Source of the DNA: Sesamum alatum
Lineage: Eukaryota > Streptophyta > Magnoliopsida > Lamiales > Pedaliaceae
Assembly (NCBI GenBank): GCA_034509735.1
Contig: JACGWO010000003.1
Span: 930,001-994,000 of the forward strand
Reading direction: 5' to 3'
DNA: 64,000 nt
The notes below the pieces were generated by a model that was given only the letters and a program-made list of their open reading frames with translations, had not been told where the DNA came from and ran no database searches. A program made the translations under genes and the position numbers. Below are positions 49,142 to 60,152 of the stretch, piece after piece; position 1 is the stretch's first letter, and the number at the start of each line of letters is the position of its first letter.

Positions 49142-51087
49142 TGTTAGAATAGGTGACCATGTAGCCAGTCTTGGTAGGCGAATTGTAACCTATGTCTGAA
49201 TAATTTCGAGGTTTTAATAAATCGTTAATGAATAAGAAGTGAAATTCATTTGGCATTTACTTTGTTTGTGTTCACTTTATCTGTTTTATATAACTGTTCA
49301 CTACGCAAACAAAGCCCACAGACTGAAATCGCATCGGGGACTGGGACTACGCTTGGAGGTAGGTCCATGAAATCAGTTCCGCCGAATCAGTCTAGAAATC
49401 TCCAAGTCAAGGAATCTCGAAAGTGGGTACCGAGATTCCCTTTGAGACTTGCACTAAGCATCTGCTGTCGTATTTCATCGATGGGTGACGAGGGTCGTCT
49501 AAGCAGTGTTAGTGGGTTGGCCTGCTAGGGAGCAGCTGACTGAGGTGACTCGCGGGAACCGTCTTACGGAGGACCTTGAGTAGGGTCGGTTAGGTATGAT
49601 GTGTGTTCCCGATTCCAACGGTACAGGTCAAGTCCTTTGACTTGAGGAATTGCTGAGTTTACCTGTACATCAGGGCTGTATCTTAGATATGGTGAGAGAT
49701 TGCCAAGATGCACTTGAGTAGTCATAAGCCATATCTAGTGCAGCTCCGGTGTGCAGAGTAATAGTAGTTTCCAAGAAATGATCTGTCTCCTGTCAAAAGG
49801 TGTTGACAGTCGTGGGTCACAAATGCTCTGTGTCTTGTCCCTAAATTCTGTGGCCACAGTAACTGAACAGAAGGGAAGGTTTCCCTTGCGGCGTTTAGTA
49901 GAGGACAGATCGACCTGCATTATCTGTGCCCTAGACCCTAAGTGGTGAGACCGTAGGTGGAAGGATAGATGTATTGTAGAGCCTCAATGTTCATCTCCGT
50001 ATATTCGCCTAGTCTCTAGTGCCATGGACCGTTGCTAGATGGCCACCCATGGTAATGGGCGGATTTTAGGAATCCAACCAAGTCTAGCTGAAGGTGAACC
50101 TACACACAATCCGCACACATAAATGTATTTAATTTAGAATTAAATATTTGGAGAAGTGGAGCAATTAAATTGGATTTAATCGGGTTCTTATTTTCTTGGG
50201 AAGAATTAATTCCTTTTATTAGATAAAAGGGATTTATCTAATACATTAGATTTATTAGAAATTAATTTAATGGGCTTGGAATAAATATTTATATTTAATA
50301 TATATATTTATTGCCCTTGGAATGTTTAAATAGGATTTAAATATTCCATTAAATTAAACCAATGGTTGAGATTAAAATGGAGGATTCTATGGCTAAGATT
50401 AGTTTGACCAAGAAGCAAGAATTTGACTAGGTCAAATCCTAGTTATGGTGGAGTCTTCAAAGTGTAGGAAACTAGAAGAGGAATAGGATTCCTCTTCTAT
50501 AAATACTCCTTAGCACACACTTTGAAGGCGATGATGATTCTTAAAAACACACACACACTCGTCTCCTCCCTCTCCCTCTCTCGGCCGCGCCTCTCCCTCC
50601 TTCCAAGAAAGTGTTTTCTTGTTCTTTTGTTTTAACAATTGAACATTAAGGAGGATTGATCTCGTTAAATTAATAACGTTTGATCGATCCATTCTCTCCA
50701 AAATATACTTGCACTTTTGCTAGCACGAAGATCAAGATACGTGGGCGGATTGCGTGTCACAAATTAGAGGGTCTCCTATACGAGATCTTGGAGCAAATCA
50801 GGGAACAACGCGAGTACCGGTTAGAAGGCGAAAACGACAATTGGTAGGTTTCCGATTTATGTTTTTGTCCTCTTTTATTTGGAATCCTATGGCCTCCATG
50901 ATTCTTGTGTATGTTTTTTTATTCATGTGAGACACCGAACGCCCGGGGGTTTCAAGGGTACACCCCTTGAACGTATTTATTTTAATGTATGTTTATGCAT
51001 GTTTTAAATTCTTGAAATTTAAATTATACCGCGCTTCCGCATTCGCGCTACTCCCAGGACGATCCACACGCCTACCCAAGGCTTTCA
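49142..51087 (+). mobile_element. Solo LTR D
   Basis: 1946 bp, TGTTAGAATAGGTGACC to CCCAAGGCTTTCA, with no internal region. A perfect 5-bp duplication GAATG lies on both sides (49137-49141 and 51088-51092). It arose by recombination between the two LTRs of a former element. It has the mid-LTR block (about 50010-50060), a TATAAAT at 50498-50504 followed by an (AC)n stretch, and the terminal hairpin at 50951-50971. It belongs to the same family as F. Confidence 0.92.
50498..50504 (+). promoter_or_regulatory. Candidate LTR promoter TATA box (D)
   Basis: TATAAAT, about 580 bp before the LTR end. The matching position in F has TATATATAT (54570-54578). A likely start of the element transcript (U3/R border) lies shortly downstream. 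Confidence 0.5.
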
Positions 51088-51092
51088 GAATG

Positions 51093-51857
51093 GTTCTTCA
51101 CATCTGCTATGTAAACTTCATACTGGTCTTTATATTCTTCAACAGCGTGATTTGATCATGACTACTCAAAACAAATGGAAAATGGATAATCAAGAAAATG
51201 CACAGATTTGGCATGCAAGGCTAGGTCACATCTCTCAAGATAGGATTAGGAGGTTGGTGGACTCAAAGAGTCTAGAAATAGATGATTTGGACCATCTACC
51301 AACCTGCGAGTCTTGTCTAAAAGGGAAAATAACTAAGAAGCCCTTTGTTGGACAAAACACGCTTGCCAGTAGTCTGTTGGATTTGATCTATTCAGACATC
51401 TGTGGCCACCAAATACATATGCCAAAGGAGGATTTTCTTACTTTATAATTTTTACCGATGATCACTCACTGTATGGTTATGTTTACCTTATGAAATACAA
51501 GTTTGAGGCCTTTGGAAGGTATAAAGAGTTCAGGCTTAAAGTTGAAAATCAAACTGGTCGCAAAATTAAAGCCCTTCGGTCGAACCGAGGTAGTGAGTAT
51601 TTCAGTGGGGAATTCTTGGATTACCTAAAAGAGAATGGGATTATCTCTCAGTGGACTCCTCTCGGAACGCCACAACTAAACGGCATCTCTGAAAGGAGGA
51701 ATCGAACCTTGTTGGATATGGTTCGATCCATGAGGAGTTTTACCGAACTGCCCTTATCCTTCTGGGGTTATGCTCTTGAGACGGAGGCCAAGTTATTAAA
51801 CATGGCGCCTTCTAAGACTGTGGTCTAGACGCCATATCAGATATGGCATGGCAAGCA
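51093..51857 (+). pseudogene. Element B GAG-pre-integrase and integrase
   Basis: GAG-pre-integrase (51152-51448: ENAQIWHARLGHISQDRIRR, CESCLKGKITKKPF) with its zinc-binding residues, then LLDLIYSDICG. The integrase core follows (51490-51828): RKIKALRSNRG, in which the Asp of the usual RxDRG is Asn, GEFLDYLKENGIISQWTP and GTPQLNGISERRNRTLLDM. A TAG breaks the frame at 51826 (VV-stop-TPYQIWHGK). It is interrupted at 51857 by solo LTR E. Confidence 0.87.
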
Positions 51858-54800
51858 TGAAGGAACAAGCGGATCCGCCCGAGAGCGCGAGCGGAAGCGT
51901 GAGATGCAGAAATTAAAAAATAATTTAAAGCATAATCGTGAAATCCCAAGGGATGTAACCTTGAGTGCTCAACCGGGCGTTCGATGTAGGATGTATCAAT
52001 ATTAAAAATATTATTGAACATAGAGCATAGATGAAAAGATAAACTACGAAAGCGTAATGAACCGTTACCTTTGTAGTTTTCACGTGTGCCACTACTTGCT
52101 TTGTTTCTCTTCGGAATGTCCGCAAAAGTTCAAAGGTATGAACTCTCCAAAGGTGATCCACACCACACCGGAAGAAAATCTCGTTTTCCTTGCTAGAAGA
52201 AAACGGGTTTAGAAGGACTCGGTTTAAGAAGATGAATACTATTGATTAGTGTTCTTCTTAAACTTACTTTGTTCTTCCATTTGATCCAAGATCAAATCAA
52301 GAACACTAGTAAAAGGGAGAGGAGTGGCCGAAAGTTAAAGGAGAGGGAGAGGTGATTTTTCTTCTTCTTTTCCTAGAAAAGATGAATCATGAATCTCTTA
52401 CATAGGTGTTAGTATATACTCATATATATACATAATTAATGTGATTATTGGAATGTATCTAGGTTCATCCAAGGATGTCTAGATACATTCCAATCAATCA
52501 CTATTAATTCTTCAATCAAGCCTACCAACTTTTAAGGTATGATCAAATCATACCAAAAGGGAAGGGTTTTGTTGGAGTTGATTTGTCCCTTACCAAAACA
52601 GACAAGTCAACTAACACCTAGCATCTAACATGGCCGATTTTTGTTCCCTCCAAGGTGGCAATTTTCGGCCATGCCTATTTAGGGAAGAAGTCCAACATCT
52701 GCCTATTCCAAAATAGGAATTAGTACACCTCTCGGGTTAAAATTCAACGGACCCGGTTTTACTGTAATCCAATTACGATGAACCTAAAATTAAATCCAAT
52801 TTAATGTCCACTTAAATAATTTCCCTTGATCTTTCCATATTAATTGATAAATTCTATTTGCCGACTAAACGAGGGCCCGATACAATATCGGTCTGTCCAT
52901 CCAATGGACAATCCCTTAAGTAATCCAATTACTTATTCATCTTTCGAAATTGACTCCAAGTTAATTTCTCAACCTTCTCGGTGATTTGTGTGTGACCATT
53001 TAAGTTCACCCTCAACTAGACTTGGGCTCGTGTCTCACAAAGGACCGTTACCATGGGTGGCCATCTAGCAATGGTCCATGGCACTAGAGACTAGGTGAAT
53101 GTTGCTGTGAACATTTAGGCGTCGATTCTATACGGGTACGGTCCTTTCGTCTATCGTCTCCTGGGCTTAGTCTGTTAGAATAGGTGACCATGTAGCCAAT
53201 CTGGTAGGCGAATTATAACCTCTGTCTAAACAATTTCGAGGATTTGATAAATCATTAATGAATAAGAAGTGACATTCATTTGGCATTTACTTTGTTTGTG
53301 TTCACTTTATCTGCTTTATATTTTTTTCACTACGCAAACAAAGCCCACAGACTGAAAACACATTTCGGGGACTGGGACTACGCTTGGAGGTAGGTCCATG
53401 AAATCAGTCCCGCCGAATCAGTCCGAAAATCTCCAAGTCGAGGAATCTCGAAAATGGATACCAAGATTCCCCTTGAGACTTGCACTAAGCATTTGCTATC
53501 GTATTTCATCGACGGGTGATGAAGGTCGTCTAAGCAGTGATAGTAGGTTGGCCTGCTAGGGAGCAGCTGACTGAGGTGACTCGCGTAAACCGTCTTACAG
53601 AGGACCTTGAGTAGGGTCGGTTAGGTATGACGAGTGTTCCCGATTCCAACAGTACAGGTCAAGTCCTTTGACTTGAGGAACTGCTGAGTTTACCTGTATA
53701 TCAGGGTTGTATCTTAGATATGGTGAGAGATTGTCAAGAAGCGCTTGAGTAGTCATAAGCCATATCTATTGCAGCTCCAGTGTACAGAGTGACAGTAGTT
53801 TCCAAGAAAGGATCTGTCTCCTATCAAAGGTGTTGACAGTTGTGTCTCACAAATGCTCTGTGTCTTGTCCCTAAAATCTGTGGCCCCAGTAACTGAACAG
53901 AAGGGAAGGTTTCCCTTGCGGCGTTTAGTAAAGGACATACCGGCACTTACGTCCAAAATGGGTACCTGCATTTTTCATGCCCTAGACCCCAAGTGATGAG
54001 ACCGTAGACGGAAGGACAAGTGTACTGTTAGAGCCTAAATGTTCATCCCCGTATATTCACCTAGTCTCTAGTGTCATGGACCGTTGCTAGATGGCCACCT
54101 ATGGTAACGGCGGATTCTAGGAATCCAACCAAGTCTAGCTGAAGGTGAACCTAAAGAGTCACACACAATTCGCACACATTAAAGTATTTAATTTAGAATT
54201 AAATATTTGGAGAAATGGAATGATTAAATTGGATTTAATACGGTCCTTAATTTTCTTGGAAAGAATTAATTCCTTTTATTAGATAAAAGGGATTTATCTA
54301 ATAAATTAGATTTATTAGAAAATTAATTTAATGGGCCTAGAATAAATATTTATATTTATTATATTTATTTATTGCCCTTGGAGTATTTAAAAAGGATTTA
54401 AATATTCCATTAAATTAATTGGATGGTTGAGATTAAATGGAGAGATGGATGGCTAGGATTTATTTGACTAGGTCAAAGAACTACTTTGACTAGGACTTTG
54501 ACTAGGTCAAAATCCTAGTCAAATTAGTCTTCTTAGAGTTGGAGTTTGAAGAGGATTAAACTCCTCCTCTATATATATTCCTAGCCCTTCACTTGTAAAA
54601 GGATGATGAATCTTCAACACACACACACACACACTCTCTCGTGTTCTCTCCTCTCTCGTCCGCCTCTCTCTCTTTTTCTCTCCAAGAAAATTATTTCTTG
54701 TTCTTTTATGTTAACAATTGAACAAAAGGAGAATTAATCCCGTTAAACTAATAACGTGTGATTGATCCATCCTCTCCAAAATACTTGCTCGTTCGCTAGC

Positions 54801-55982
54801 ACGAAGTACAAGATACGTGGGCGGATTGCGTGTCACGAATTTGAGGATCTCCCATACGAGATTTTGGAGCAAATCGGGGAACAACGCGAGTACCGGTTAG
54901 AAGAGGAAAACAACGAATCGGTCGGTTCTCCTTTACGTTTTTCGTCTTCTTTATTTTACAAATCCTATGGCCTCCATGATTGCATGTATGTTTTTTAATT
55001 CATGAGATACACCGAACACTTGGGAATTTCAAGGGCACACCCCTTGAACGTGTTTTATTTTAATACGTATTATGCATGTTTAAATTTTTGTAATTTAAAT
55101 TATACCGCGCTTCCGCATTCGCGCTATTTTCGGGACGATCCACACGCCTACCCAAGCTTTCATAGTCTAGGGTATGGAATTGGGCGTCGGTTCCCATCCT
55201 TGGTTAGGCATTTATGCTTAATACTCGAGACCCCTGTTTGAGACCAACCACTATGGCCACAACTTCAAACAGCATGAACGTGTCTCCGAGTGCATAGGAG
55301 ATACCTCTGTCACATACTGACAGGGGACGGATCCTCTTCTTGGAACCCACCGTCCTTGCTACATATTCTGACTGCACTGGATAAGGCTTATAATGATCAT
55401 CTTATAGAATGATTACTTCTCGCCAGATCCAAGATACAACTGTCCTGTACACGTGACTGCCATGGTTCCTCAAGTCTGAGGACTACTCCCGTACTATCGG
55501 AACCGGGGAAATCCAATCATACCGACAAAGCGTCCAAGGCTTGATGATCCCCGCGAGTCAGTCCAGTCGGCTCGACCCCAATCGACCAACCAATCAAGAT
55601 CGTGTAGGCGTTCCACGCTTGTCGCCGATGAAACACGGCACTCATCCAATGAACACGACTCTTGATGCAAGTCTCTATTGGACTCTCGATGCCCTGTCTC
55701 GAGGTCCTCGACTTGGAACGTTTCAGACCCAAATCTTAATCAGTTGATTTCATGATCACCATCCAATGCGTGGCCCAACTGCATGAGTTGTTAATCGTGG
55801 TCTGTGGGCTTTGTTGTGAAATATGTAAAACACCATTTTAGCATATGGAAAATGAGCGCAACAAAGAGAATACCAGAGTAACGAATACTCATTTTATTCA
55901 TTACATAATATTACATTACATCAAGTTGTCAAATAGGTTACAAATGCCTAACCTATTGGCTCTCTAGTTACCTATTCTAACA
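51858..55982 (-). mobile_element. Solo LTR E (minus), split by F
   Basis: On the minus strand the LTR starts at 55982 (TGTTAGAATAGGTAACTAG) and ends at 51858 (GCTTGTTCCTTCA). Without F it is about 2.13 kb. Flanks are AAGCA (51853-51857) and AAGCC (55983-55987), a duplication with one change, placed in the codons of HGKPAS. No internal region is present. Terminal hairpin at 51945-51965; mid-LTR block at 53050-53098. Confidence 0.87.
53173..55162 (+). mobile_element. Solo LTR F inside E
   Basis: 1990 bp from TGTTAGAATAGGTGACC to CCCAAGCTTTCA, very like D. A perfect 5-bp duplication TAGTC flanks it (53168-53172 and 55163-55167). It carries the mid-LTR block (about 54058-54106), an (AC)n run (about 54618-54634) and the terminal hairpin (55028-55048). 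It is the innermost layer of the nest. Confidence 0.92.
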
Positions 55983-57951
55983 AAGCCTGCTTCCTACAAG
56001 TACTTGAGAGTGTAAGGTAGCCCTACATACATCAAGAGACTAGTGGGAGACAAACTGGACTCGAGGTCTAGTTTGTGCAAGTTTGTGTGTTATCCTAAGG
56101 AAACTGCGCGGTATTATTTTTACGATCCTTCCGAGCAAAAAGTTTTTATCTCGAGAAATGCAGTGTTCCTGAAAAAGGGTTTTCCAGCGGATACCCGTCG
56201 GGAGGAATTGCTATTTGAGGAATCAAGTGAGGCAATACCTCAAACGGATGCAACGACATCATCTGCGCCTGTAGTTCCCACTGACGATATTCTTGTCCTT
56301 CGAAGGTCGACTAGAGTTTCTCATCAACCTGATAGGTATGGATTTTTGGGTCTGTCCGGTCAGTTGGACAATGATCTAAAGACCTACAGAAAAGCGATGT
56401 TGGACACCGATTCGAGAAAATGGGTTGAGGCCATGAAATCCAAAATGGACTCTATGAGTTCAAACAAGGTTTGGACGTTAGTAGATCCAACCACGGGTGT
56501 CAAGCCCATTGGGTGTAAATTGGTCTACAAATGTAAGCTTGGAGCTGATGGGGAGGTGATTACCTTCAAGGCCAGGCTTGTGGCAAAAGGTTACACTCAG
56601 CGGCCTGGGGTCGATTTTGAGGAAACCTATTCGCCCGTAGCCATGGCCAAGTCCATTCGGATTATGCTTGCCATAGCTACAAGGTATAACTATGAAATAT
56701 GGCAGTTGGACATGAAAACGACCTTCCTTAATGGATTTGTTGAGGAAGAGATCTATATGGATCAGTTGAAGGGTTTCGCATCTGTTGGAGAAGAGCAGAA
56801 TGTCTGCTATCTCCAAAGTTCCATCTATGGTCTCAAACAAGCTTCCCAAAATTGGAATATCCGTTTTGATGAAGTCATATGGGGTTATGATTTCATCAAG
56901 AATGAGTTTGACCCTTGTTTATACAAGAAGGTCAGTGGGAGCTCGATTGCATTCATAGTGCTTTATGTGGACGACATCTTGCTCATTGGAAATGATGTCA
57001 AGATGTTAGGTGACACTAAAGCATGGTTTTTCACACAATTCTCTATGAAGGATTTAGGTGATGCTTCCTACATCCTACGCATCAAGATTGTCCGGGATAG
57101 ATCTAAATTGATGTTAGGAATGACCCAAACCTCGTATGTTGAGAAAGTCTTGAAGAGATTCAAGATGGAAACTCCAAACGAGGATTCCTTCCTATGAGGC
57201 ATGGGGTTAAACTATCCAAGAAACAGTTTCCTAAGACTGATGAGGAAGTTAGAAGGATGTTGGACATCCCCTATGCTTCAGCCATAGGCAGCATACAGTA
57301 TGTTGTGTAGTGTATAAGGCCTGATGTTACCTTCACTTTTAGCGTAACGAGCAGATATTAGGCTTGTGCCGGTGAGGCTCACTGGACTGCAGTCAAGACC
57401 ATTCTTGTGTACCTGAGAAGGACTAAAGATATGTTCTTGGTTTACGGTGGTGGAGAGTTGATTCTAGAATGCTATAATGACGCTAGCTTTCAGTCTGATG
57501 AGGACGATCCCAAGTCTCAATCTGGATTTATATTCAGGCTGAATGGTGGTGTGGTGGCTTGGAAAAGTTCAAAGCAGGATCCACAACTGATTCCACCATG
57601 GAAGTTGAGTACATAGCGGTTTCGGAAGAAGCTAAGTAGGCGGTTTAGATGAAAAATTACATCCAAGAGTTGGGTGTAGTGCCTAGCATTGCCAAGCCAG
57701 TGGTTATCTTCTGTGATAACAACGGGGCTATAGCGCACGCGAAGGAACCGAGATCTCATCACCGATCTAAACACATTTTTAGACGCTACCATCTGCTTAG
57801 AGAGATGGTGGGAAGAGTTGACGTTCAGATGGACCGAGTCACATCGGCAGAAAATACAGCAGATGCGCTGACTGAGCTAGTGTCGCAGGTTGCTCATACT
57901 CAGCATCTTGAGCAGATACGTTTGAGGGTCATTAGTGATTGGCATTAGGGT
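55983..57951 (+). pseudogene. Element B reverse transcriptase and RNase H
   Basis: The longest retroelement ORF in the window (56043-57197, 384 codons) covers the integrase-RT linker (YFYDPSEQKVFISRNAVFL), the start of RT_2 (WVEAMKSKMDSMSSNKVWTL), FKARLVAKGYTQRPGVDFEE, FLNGFVEEEIYMDQLKGF and YVDD (56964-56975) with both catalytic Asp present. A one-base shift at about 57193 leads to a stop. RNase H scraps follow: ILECYNDASFQSDEDD, SGFIFRLNGGVVAWKSS (57407-57616) and VVIFCDNNGAIAHAKE (57649-57948). Stops at 57308 and 57358 and a break near 57580 disable it. Confidence 0.9.
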
Positions 57952-57952
57952 C

Positions 57953-57963
57953 AAGTGGGAGAT
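57953..57963 (+). other. Polypurine tract of element B
   Basis: AAGTGGGAGAT directly before the 3' LTR, identical to that of element A. Confidence 0.85.
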
Positions 57964-60152
57964 TGTTAGTATAGGTGACTGAAAAGCCAATTAGATTGGC
58001 CTTGATGTAATCTATTTCTGACAATTTCATTGTAATTGTAATATTGTTATATGAATAAAGTGAGTATTCATGTTTGGCAATTCCATTTGTTGTGATCGCT
58101 ATTTATGTTTATTCTATTAACATCACAAGAAAGCCCACAGGCTAAACGTACAACCGATGTAGTTGGGTTGCGCATTGAATGTCAGTTATCAAACCAACTT
58201 CTAAGGGTTGGGTCTGAAACGTTCCAAGTCAACGACCTCGAGACACGGCATCGAGAGTCCTATAGAGACTTGCACTAAGGATTGCATTCATTGAATGAGT
58301 GTTGTATTTCATCGACGACAGACGTTGGATGTCTATGCAATATTAGTGGGTTAGTTGACAAGGTGTCAGCTGACTGAACTGGCTCGCGGGAATCTTGGAG
58401 GCTTAGTCGGTATGACTAGAATTCCCGGGTTCGATAGTACGAGATTAGTCCTCGAACTTGAGGAATCATGGCAGTCACATGCATATGATGATTGTATCTA
58501 GCATCGGCAAGAGATGTCCGTATCTGGGATACGTTCATCATAAGCCTTTTATAGTGCAATCGGAATATGTATTGAGACGGTGGATTCCAAGATAGGATCC
58601 ATCACCTGTCAGAATATGACAGTTGAGTCTCCTATGTGCTCTGAGATAGTTTAAACTCTTTAAGTCTGTGGCCACAACGATTAGTCGAGTAGAGAATGGT
58701 TTCCTACGTCGATCGATAGAGTAAACGTGCCTCGAGTTATTAAGCATACTTGTCTAGTCCAGGATGGAATCGACGCCCAATTCCATGCCCTAGACTTAAA
58801 CCGAGAGACGGATGATGGAAGGACCATACTCGTATGGTACTCTAGAGCCTAAATGTTCACGCCAACATTCACCTAGTCTCTAGTGCCATGGACCGTTGCT
58901 AGGCGGCCACCCATAGTGACGGGCGTTTTTTCGATTAATGGTTAATCAGAAAATAGTTAATTAAATTGGATTTAATTGATCAATTGTGTTGGACACAAGC
59001 CCAAGTCTAGCTGAGGGTGAACCTAATGAGTCACACACAAATCATTTTGGATTTGATGGAATTAATTTATAATTAATTCTAGAAGGAGCGAATAAATTCA
59101 ATTGGAATAAATTTATTCAAGAGAGAAATAAATGATTGGATCATTTGTTGAGAAATTCATTTGATGGATGGTCCAAAAATAATTAATTGAATTAATTAAA
59201 TTTTTGGACATTGAACCTCTAAATTAATTAGATTAATTTATTGGATTTTGGCTAGAACAATTGATTAGATCTATTATTCACAATTTGGACTTATTTTTAT
59301 TTAATTAGATTAAATAAATAATCGGTCTTCAATTGGATTGAAATTAATTAGATTAATTAATGCCCAATGGATATATGTTTGGGCTTTATTTAATTTGATT
59401 AAATACAAGTCCATTTTTCATGCAAGTTGAAGCTAGTTAAGGAGGAGTTTTAACTCCTTCATAGATGACATGATATGCACGACCATAAGCTGATTTATGG
59501 GTGGTTTTCTCTTGCTATCATGTGTAGTGGATGTGCTAGAAATGTGTGTATGTGGAAGTTGCCTTGGAGATTAATTGTGTAGGTGGTTTTTGAACTCTAC
59601 ATTCTACATACACAAAACAACTTTGCTAGACATTCACACATTAACTTGCTTCATTTTTGTCGGAGCTTTTAGGCCAAAATATCTATGAAAATTCTCTCTT
59701 TTAGTGTTCATACTTCTAGAGAAGATTGAACAAAACATTCCAAGGTACACTAATTGATAGTGCTTTCTTTGGAATTATTTCCTCTTCTTTGTTTCTACTT
59801 TCTATATAAGGAATAGAGTAGAAATAAATTCCATGTGTGGTGTGGAACGCATTAGAGGAGTTCTACGTTGAGCTCTCAAGTGGACGAACGAAGAAGGAAA
59901 AGAAAGGAACAATGCATGAACCCGTTCTACATAAACGAACAAAGGTTGGTTTCCTTTTACATTTTATGTACTTTTATTCTTCTCCTTTTAAGCCACAGGT
60001 CCAGCATGTTTTCTTTTGTTATTTATGCCTTGACAAACACCAAACGCCCGGGAACTTCAAAGGGAACACCCCTTTGAATCTGATTTAAATTATGCCTTAA
60101 ATTTACATTTTTACGCTTCCGTTGTGTTCCCGGGCCGTACCCGAATCTTTCA
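57964..60152 (+). mobile_element. Element B 3' LTR
   Basis: 2189 bp from TGTTAGTATAGGTGACTG to CCCGAATCTTTCA. The mid-LTR block is at about 58871-58922 and the terminal hairpin at 60056-60078. It keeps the TG and CA ends that are mutated in the 5' LTR. Confidence 0.9.

Larger units (their letters stand above)
35427..60152 (+). mobile_element. Copia element B (complete, with A, D, E and F nested inside)
   Basis: Both LTRs, primer site, leader, gag, pol and polypurine tract can be followed once the nested elements are removed: A at 40019-48431, D at 49142-51087 and E+F at 51858-55982. It is inserted in the RT of element C, between the codons of a TQRPGVDFEE stretch. The 5-bp duplication is AGTCG (35422-35426) and GGTCG (60153-60157); the difference is one G-to-A change. 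B is the best preserved pol in the window but still carries stops and frameshifts. Confidence 0.88.

Noticed and set aside
51858..55982. E and F as parts of one full-length element with LTRs at both ends.
   Set aside because: E is on the minus strand and F on the plus; F has its own perfect duplication inside E, and the E pieces join to a single LTR. Both are solo LTRs.
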